Shown here: piece by piece, positions 57,622-64,000 of the stretch
Numbering within the stretch: position 1 is the stretch's first letter
Layout of the letters: every line of letters begins with the position of its first letter
NCBI GenBank assembly: GCA_000277445.1
Contig: AJWJ01000017.1
Span: forward strand, 31,387 to 95,386
Direction: 5' to 3'
Source of the DNA: Polysphondylium violaceum
Taxonomy: Eukaryota > Evosea > Eumycetozoa > Dictyosteliales > Dictyosteliaceae
Length of the DNA: 64,000 nucleotides
Program-made: the position numbers and the translations under genes
Notes under the pieces: generated by a model
What the model saw: the letters and a program-made list of their open reading frames with translations, nothing else
Database searches by the model: none
What the model was told of the DNA's origin: nothing

Positions 57622-57651
57622 CAGGCAAATTCATAAAAATAAATTTGCCTG
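57622..57651. repeat. Perfect 10-bp hairpin followed by T-run
   Basis: CAGGCAAATT and AATTTGCCTG are perfect inverted arms around a 10-base A/T loop. GTTTTTC follows directly. The position is within an otherwise featureless spacer. Confidence 0.6.
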
Positions 57652-57777
57652 TTTTTCATTTTTTTTCATTATTTTTTGATTTCTGTTTGATTGGCCCATC
57701 TTTTTTAAAGGTGTGACCTTTCATTACTATTTCTATTCATACAATTCTATAATAGATATCTATAATTATACTAAATT

Positions 57778-57963
57778 ATGCAAGGATCTGTAACCCCAAG
57801 AGCAAGTGGTAGTAGTAAAATAAATTTTACCATAAAGATTAGAACCGATCCCATACCATCTCCACTTCCTCCTAAATGTAAGAAGTTATTCTTCACCAAC
57901 CAATTAGAATAATAATATATTAATTTTTTTTTAGGGAATGGTGGTAAAACATTTAATTTCTAA
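57778..57963 (+). CDS. Possible 42-residue protein with one intron
   Basis: ATG at 57778 begins MQGSVTPRASGSSKINFTIK and continues IRTDPIPSPLPPK. A GTAAGA donor at 57878 and TTTTTTTTAG acceptor ending at 57934 join it in frame to WNGGKTFNF and a stop. Without splicing it would end 13 residues later (CKKLFFTNQLE). Very short proteins with a single small intron do occur in dictyostelids. No family is known to me. The Pro/Ser-rich composition and clean splice signals are the only support. Confidence 0.35.
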
Positions 57964-58156
57964 GTATACCTTTTTTTTAAAAATTTTTATAGAGCAAAAA
58001 GAAAGGGTAAAGATTATTTTCGATTAAATAAAGGTAATATCATTAAGAAATAAACTTTGAAGGAAAAGGTCTTTGGATTTCAAATTGATCAGATTAAAAT
58101 TTTTTTTTCTTGATTGTTTTTAAAAAGGTAAAATGAAGATTATTAGAAATGTATTT

Positions 58157-59781
58157 TTAGTTTTGAGTATCAATGATTTCTAAGGTGTATAAATCACAAG
58201 AATGACCACCAATAACTTTGGCCTCAAAATAAATTGAACCTATTTGTTCAAATTTATATGTTTTACTGACAAATTCAGACATTGGGCCAGAGTTTGATTC
58301 AAAGAGTTTTTTATATGGAATCTTTTCAATGTGGGTTTTGGTTGCAACTCCACGAGATTTATCAGGACCGTCGCCACATTCTTCTTCTGGAATTTCTCGA
58401 ATAACAATTTCAAGTTCAGCATTTGAATCTGTTCTACCTAAGATCTATTAGTTTTTTAATAAATTAATTGAAGTCAGAAAGGAAAGTACCGTTTTAAATA
58501 CAAAAACTTACTCTAAAAGTTAGATTCTTTGATTCTGTGAAATAAAAGGCATCATAGAATAAACCCCTAGCATCTTCAGAGCACAATCCTGTAGTACCAG
58601 TGACTGAATTGACAGAGTCATCATCTTCTTCACTTCCAGAAAATACACCTGAAATAAAACTCATCTTGGAAAAATCGGCAATATAGATTCTATTTGATAT
58701 TGGAAGACAATAGCTACCATTCTTATCTACTTCTCCGTCTTCATCTGTTCGTTGAAGCCAAATTTGATTCAAGTTATAACGAGTAATGTCTGCATATGTT
58801 AATTGAGATGTCAAGGGTCGAAAATCACCTTTGATTTTTGGTTCTTCATATGGATCCATGTATGAATCGGAACTTTGGCACCAAGCATTAACCTTTTTAA
58901 AGAATTTACTATAGTGTTCATGAGTCAATCTTATTGTGTCATGAATTTTAGATTCCATAGATTTGATATCATCAATTCCATATACATATTCCTCTGGTAA
59001 ACCCCATTCTATACCACAGAAATGAGTATCACGCAAAAATGCAATATACATTACAACTGTTTGAAGATAGAGTTTAATTAGTAACTCAATTTTATCTTCT
59101 CTACCGAAGAAAATTAAACATTCCATTAATAAATTTCTAAAGGAGCTATATTTTGGTTTATATTAATATAAATAAATTTATAAATATATTTCCTAATACT
59201 TACACATGATTGGCAGACATATAAGATTTTACAGAATCAGAAATTGGTTTACCTTTTTTCTTTTGTTTGTTATAGATATATTCAATCTCGGAAAATCCAT
59301 AACCAGCAGAGCATAGCGATTCAAACTTTACCTGACAAAACTTTACAACTTCTTCATCAATTTTTTTGTCCATTTTCTTTTCCATATCTGAAATAAGTTT
59401 TTTCATTCTTTTTTCAAAATCTACTTTACGGAGATATGGATCTTGTGTTGGAAATGCTCTATAATAATAAGTTTATAAAATTTAATTTTAATATTGATGG
59501 ATATGGATATGTAAAAATGTTATAAATACTTTTTCCAAAAAATGGTAAAACAAGAAGTAGCAAATGCGCCAACTACTGGAATACACCCAATGGTACCTTT
59601 GATAAGCTCAAGGTAATCATCGTTATCCAACTTGTACTCATCACCCAATACAGCTCTTCCAATGGCAAATCCTGGATGATACTTTTCAATCTCTGTTAAA
59701 TTTGGTTCACCTATTCAAATGAAAATCATTAGAATATTAAAATTTGAAAATTTGTTTGTTTAACTAAAATACCATACTCAT
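58157..59781 (-). CDS. Cry (delta-endotoxin) domain-I-like protein, copy 2
   Basis: Paralogue of the gene at 46013-47657, on the opposite strand. Exons on the minus strand are 59781-59778, 59710-59530, 59458-59204, 59145-58512 and 58444-58157, about 453 residues. The first three exons have exactly the same lengths as copy 1 (4, 181 and 255 bases). The fourth and fifth differ slightly (634 versus 643; 288 versus 285), so frame is kept. All intron phases agree. The helical region keeps the same landmarks, including LRD and WGLPEEY. Between MTYSDLTRYN-type and C-terminal blocks the acidic insert is shorter. All five exons are open and splice sites are canonical, so this copy also looks functional. 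Clear sequence divergence shows the duplication is not recent. Same caveat on family and role as copy 1. Confidence 0.6.
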
Positions 59782-60006
59782 ATTTAAATTTTATTTGTCA
59801 ATACTAAACAAAAAAAAATAAAAATGTTAATTAACATTTAACCCTTTATAAAGAATATGAAATAAAAAAAAAAAAAAAAATAATATTTTATATGTTATTT
59901 GTGTGAAGATCACACATTTTTTTTTTAGCAATTATTTTCACTAATTTTAGCCAAAATTTTATGATGTCAACTCAAACCATCTATTTTTAACCACATCAAT
60001 CTCATT

Positions 60007-60730
60007 TCAAATAAAGTAAAAAAATTCTCTAAGGAATGACCAATGTTCTGATGAAAACTTTTCACAAATAGTCCATTCACGAATATAACTAGATCTAAAG
60101 GAGTGTTCTTCTCGATAAGAGAATTTCCAGTTTTCTTTAAAAGAAGGATTTTGTTTGCATAGATGAAGATATACATCTTTTTCCCATTCTTCACTAAAAA
60201 AAAGGAATTGGTATTCGTCTGGTGTTAATTTGTCAAATAACCCTCTTTCGAAAAAGAATTTGCAGATACTGGGTTCACGACTTATTCTAAAATCTCCTTC
60301 TTTCCATGGTTTAAAATCTTTGAAATAAGATGGATATTTTTCATAAAAAAACTTTATCTTTCTAAGATCTCTTGGATTACGTAATATATAATTTTGATTA
60401 AATTCCAAATGATGTAAATAATGATTGTTATAAAGGAATTCAAGTATTTCATATTTTGATGTAAAAACATTTTCTGTCAATTTAAACCCATGATTTAGAT
60501 AACAATTAATGAGTTCAATGCTATCCAAACAACCAAATTCTATTAATTCCATATCTGTTTCTTGATAAATTGGAATTATAAACTCTAAAGTCTCTATATT
60601 TGGGAATTTAACTCCCGATTTTTTTTAAAATTGAGGTATCTTCATGATCATTGATCATTCTTTTAAGTAAATTGATATTTCCCAATGTAATGGCGCTATT
60701 AAAAATTGGAAAATGAAAATGAAAAACTTT
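60007..60730 (-). pseudogene. Ankyrin-like family gene remnant with frameshift
   Basis: On the minus strand the frame starts without an ATG (HFHFPIFNSAITLGNINLLK and RMINDHEDTSILKK), which is like the beginning of an ankyrin-type repeat. It breaks at a run of eight A residues (forward T8 at 60619-60626). The reading resumes in another frame as KFPNIETLEFIIPIYQETD and then MELIEFGCLDSIELINCYLN for some 180 residues (60552-60007). Amoeba genomes carry large families of such ankyrin-like proteins, and family members usually have several hundred residues, so the N-terminal part is missing here. An indel in the A run could be an assembly error, but the absent 5' end supports a pseudogene. Confidence 0.5.
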
Positions 60731-61443
60731 TTATGAGAGTGTGGTAAATTAAAGGGAGTTTGTAATTTTCCCTCCAAAAATCATAAATTTTAGGTGGTGG
60801 GGGGTTTAATACTACAAACTACATATTGTGAAAATCAAACAAATTGTGTTTAAGTGAGGGGATTAATTTTAAAATAAACATTCCAAAGATTTTTTTTTAA
60901 AAACTAAAGAGGCTGTAAAACATGGTATTTCACGTGCCAAAGAAGGATTAGCTCGTCAAGATATGGTAGAGTAATTCCCCTTTAAATTCTATCCATTAAA
61001 ACACTTTTTGATGTTCAACATCAAAATATGCAGAAAAATCGATTTATAAAAAAATAATACAATAAAATAAATAAAAAAATATCTAATACTGAAGAAATAT
61101 AGGAATGGAGTAGCATTCGTTTCAATTCATTAAATCGGGCTATTTCTCCTTGTGCCACTCTCATTCTTTTTATTAATATTATCCTGTATGGTTGTGCAGT
61201 ATGTGAACATATTTTTGATATTGTGCAGATAAATCTGTTTCTTGATAGTTAGTGTTTAAAAGCTGATTGGTGGGGAGTAGTATCTTTGGATATGTGTTGT
61301 TCTATCCCAATCGATGTACTTTTTATATTTTTTCTCAAACTCCCTCACCTAGGGCACTTAGATATTTACCCTCCCAATAAGATTTTAGGTTGAAAGACGA
61401 AACTAAACTGATATACACTAGTATAGATTCTTTATGATTTATT
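60731..61443. other. Spacer with exon-like coding fragments
   Basis: Two plus-strand pieces look coding. Bases 60905-60974 read KEAVKHGISRAKEGLARQDM then VE and a stop. Bases 61103-61198 read EWSSIRFNSLNRAISPCATL then ILFINIILYGCA and are flanked by ATATAG and GTATGT, as an exon would be. The phases of the two pieces do not agree if joined directly. No start or 3' exon is visible. They are probably remains of a gene. Confidence 0.35.
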
Positions 61444-63013
<1,570 letters not shown>

Positions 63014-63342
63014 AGTAGTGTACTCCTATCTAATCTCCTTATTTACTTCTGATATCTGAATCCTCAAACATTTAAATTAAAAAAAAAAAAAGTTGAAAAC
63101 TTTCGTTCGTTTTTTTTCGCAAGTGTTCATAAAACACCGCAACCGACACAACAGCGGAACAAGTTTCTCTATTGCTATTTTCTAAGGTATTTGATTGTTA
63201 CTATAGATACATTTATCTATAATAGACAATATTATCACAATCTTAAAAGAAATACAAAGGGATCTTAAAATAAATAACAAGCAGTACACTGCATTGAGAA
63301 TTTCTTTACATTTAATCTAATATTTAAAATAAAAAAACACAT
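63014..63342. other. Intergenic, BCD1 promoter
   Basis: About 330 bases between the BCD1 start and the RPB6 stop. Poly-A (63079-63091) and poly-T tracts flank a small CG-containing patch (63110-63165). No coding signal. Confidence 0.5.
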
Positions 63343-63844
63343 TTATTGAGCAATAGTTAATTCATCTACTGACCAATCTTCATAACAACCATTTGGTAAA
63401 AATCTAAAAAAGTTGTAATAATATTAATAAATGTTTGAGTATAGAGGTGTAAACTAAATAACAAACAACTGCAACAATAACAATAACAACAACAAAAAGA
63501 ACTAAACTTTACCTTCTAATAATTAAAGGAATCTTTTTTGCTCTCAATTCTTTCCAAGCGATTTGTAAAGGATCGGTTTCACCTTCCAATTCAACCATAA
63601 TCGGTGAATTCATAGAGATTTGTAAAGCTCTTGAACCAAGTAATCTAGCTCTCTCGTATTTAGTCATATATCTGGTTGTTTTTCTAAGGTGATTTGGGAT
63701 TTTGCCTGGTTCAGAGTTGTTTACATCTGCAGATGGATCAACAATATCGGTGTAACCTGTGTTGTCTACTTCCTCTTCATAGACTTCATCATAGTTGTCA
63801 TCACCACCTGCTGGACTATCATAACCATCATCAAAATCACCCAT
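63343..63844 (-). CDS. rpb6: RNA polymerase subunit RPB6 (ABC23)
   Basis: Subunit shared by RNA polymerases I, II and III. Exons 63844-63513 and 63403-63343 (minus strand) give about 130 residues, the usual size. The acidic N-terminus [20 protein letters not shown] precedes the conserved core [40 protein letters not shown] and [16 protein letters not shown], then [15 protein letters not shown] after the splice (AG|A in phase 2). The promoter region runs to the window's right edge with poly-A at 63977-63999. Confidence 0.96.
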
Positions 63845-64000
63845 GTTGTTTTAATTTAAATATATATAGATTACGATTATTTATGTGTGTGTATTCTCAC
63901 TCGCAATAACAATAATAATGATAAAATTTAAAAAAATTTGTCGTTATATTTTTGGCTGTGTGGAAAAAATGAGAAAAATGAAAAAAAAAAAAAAAAAAAC

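Overview
The window is nuclear DNA of a social amoeba (Dictyostelia). It is very A+T-rich, with long poly-A and poly-T runs between genes. Introns are short (about 50-175 bases), A/T-rich and start GTAAGT/GTATGT. Many proteins carry Asn/Gln/Ser/Thr runs encoded by AAT/CAA repeats. Coding regions hold more G+C than is typical of Dictyostelium discoideum, so another dictyostelid lineage is likely. Splice joins were worked out by eye from reading frame, GT/AG sites and family similarity; no search was run.

Layout. Bases 1-6114 (+): the 3' part of the anaphase-promoting-complex cullin APC2 and a kinesin-1-like motor. Bases 6437-9427 (-): a small C2 protein, a decayed coding relic, a tiny Cys-rich protein and histone H4. 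Bases 10901-17309 (+): a full-length relative of SMCHD1 (GHKL ATPase at the N-terminus, SMC hinge at the C-terminus). Bases 17485-19663 (-): two four-span membrane proteins. Bases 20296-25490 (+): a TAPT1-family membrane protein and an RBM26/27-type RNA-binding protein. Bases 25659-36791 (-): mitochondrial Lon protease, ATP synthase subunit d, an MscS-type channel and an unidentified Asn/Ser-rich protein. Bases 38756-45042: nucleoporin SEH1 (-), mitoribosomal mS38-like protein (+), kinetochore NUF2 (-) and nucleoporin NDC1 (-). Bases 46013-59781: a gene for a Cry (delta-endotoxin) domain-I-like protein (+), a beta-helix protein (-), an OTUD4-like OTU protein (-), NAF1 (-), a monoglyceride-lipase-like hydrolase (-), several orphan ORFs, and a second Cry-like gene in inverted orientation (-). 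Bases 60007-61200: decayed coding pieces. Bases 61444-63844 (-): the box C/D snoRNP factor BCD1/ZNHIT6 and RNA polymerase subunit RPB6.

Most genes are unrelated housekeeping genes packed closely. Loose functional themes are nuclear pore (SEH1, NDC1), mitosis (APC2, NUF2), snoRNP assembly (NAF1, BCD1) and mitochondria (Lon, ATP synthase d, mS38). The accessory part is 46-61 kb: an inverted pair of Cry-like genes with the same five-exon structure, a bacterial-style beta-helix gene beside one of them, and pseudogene debris beside the other. That region and the SMCHD1-like gene are the most interesting content. No tRNA, rRNA, CRISPR array or intact transposon was found.
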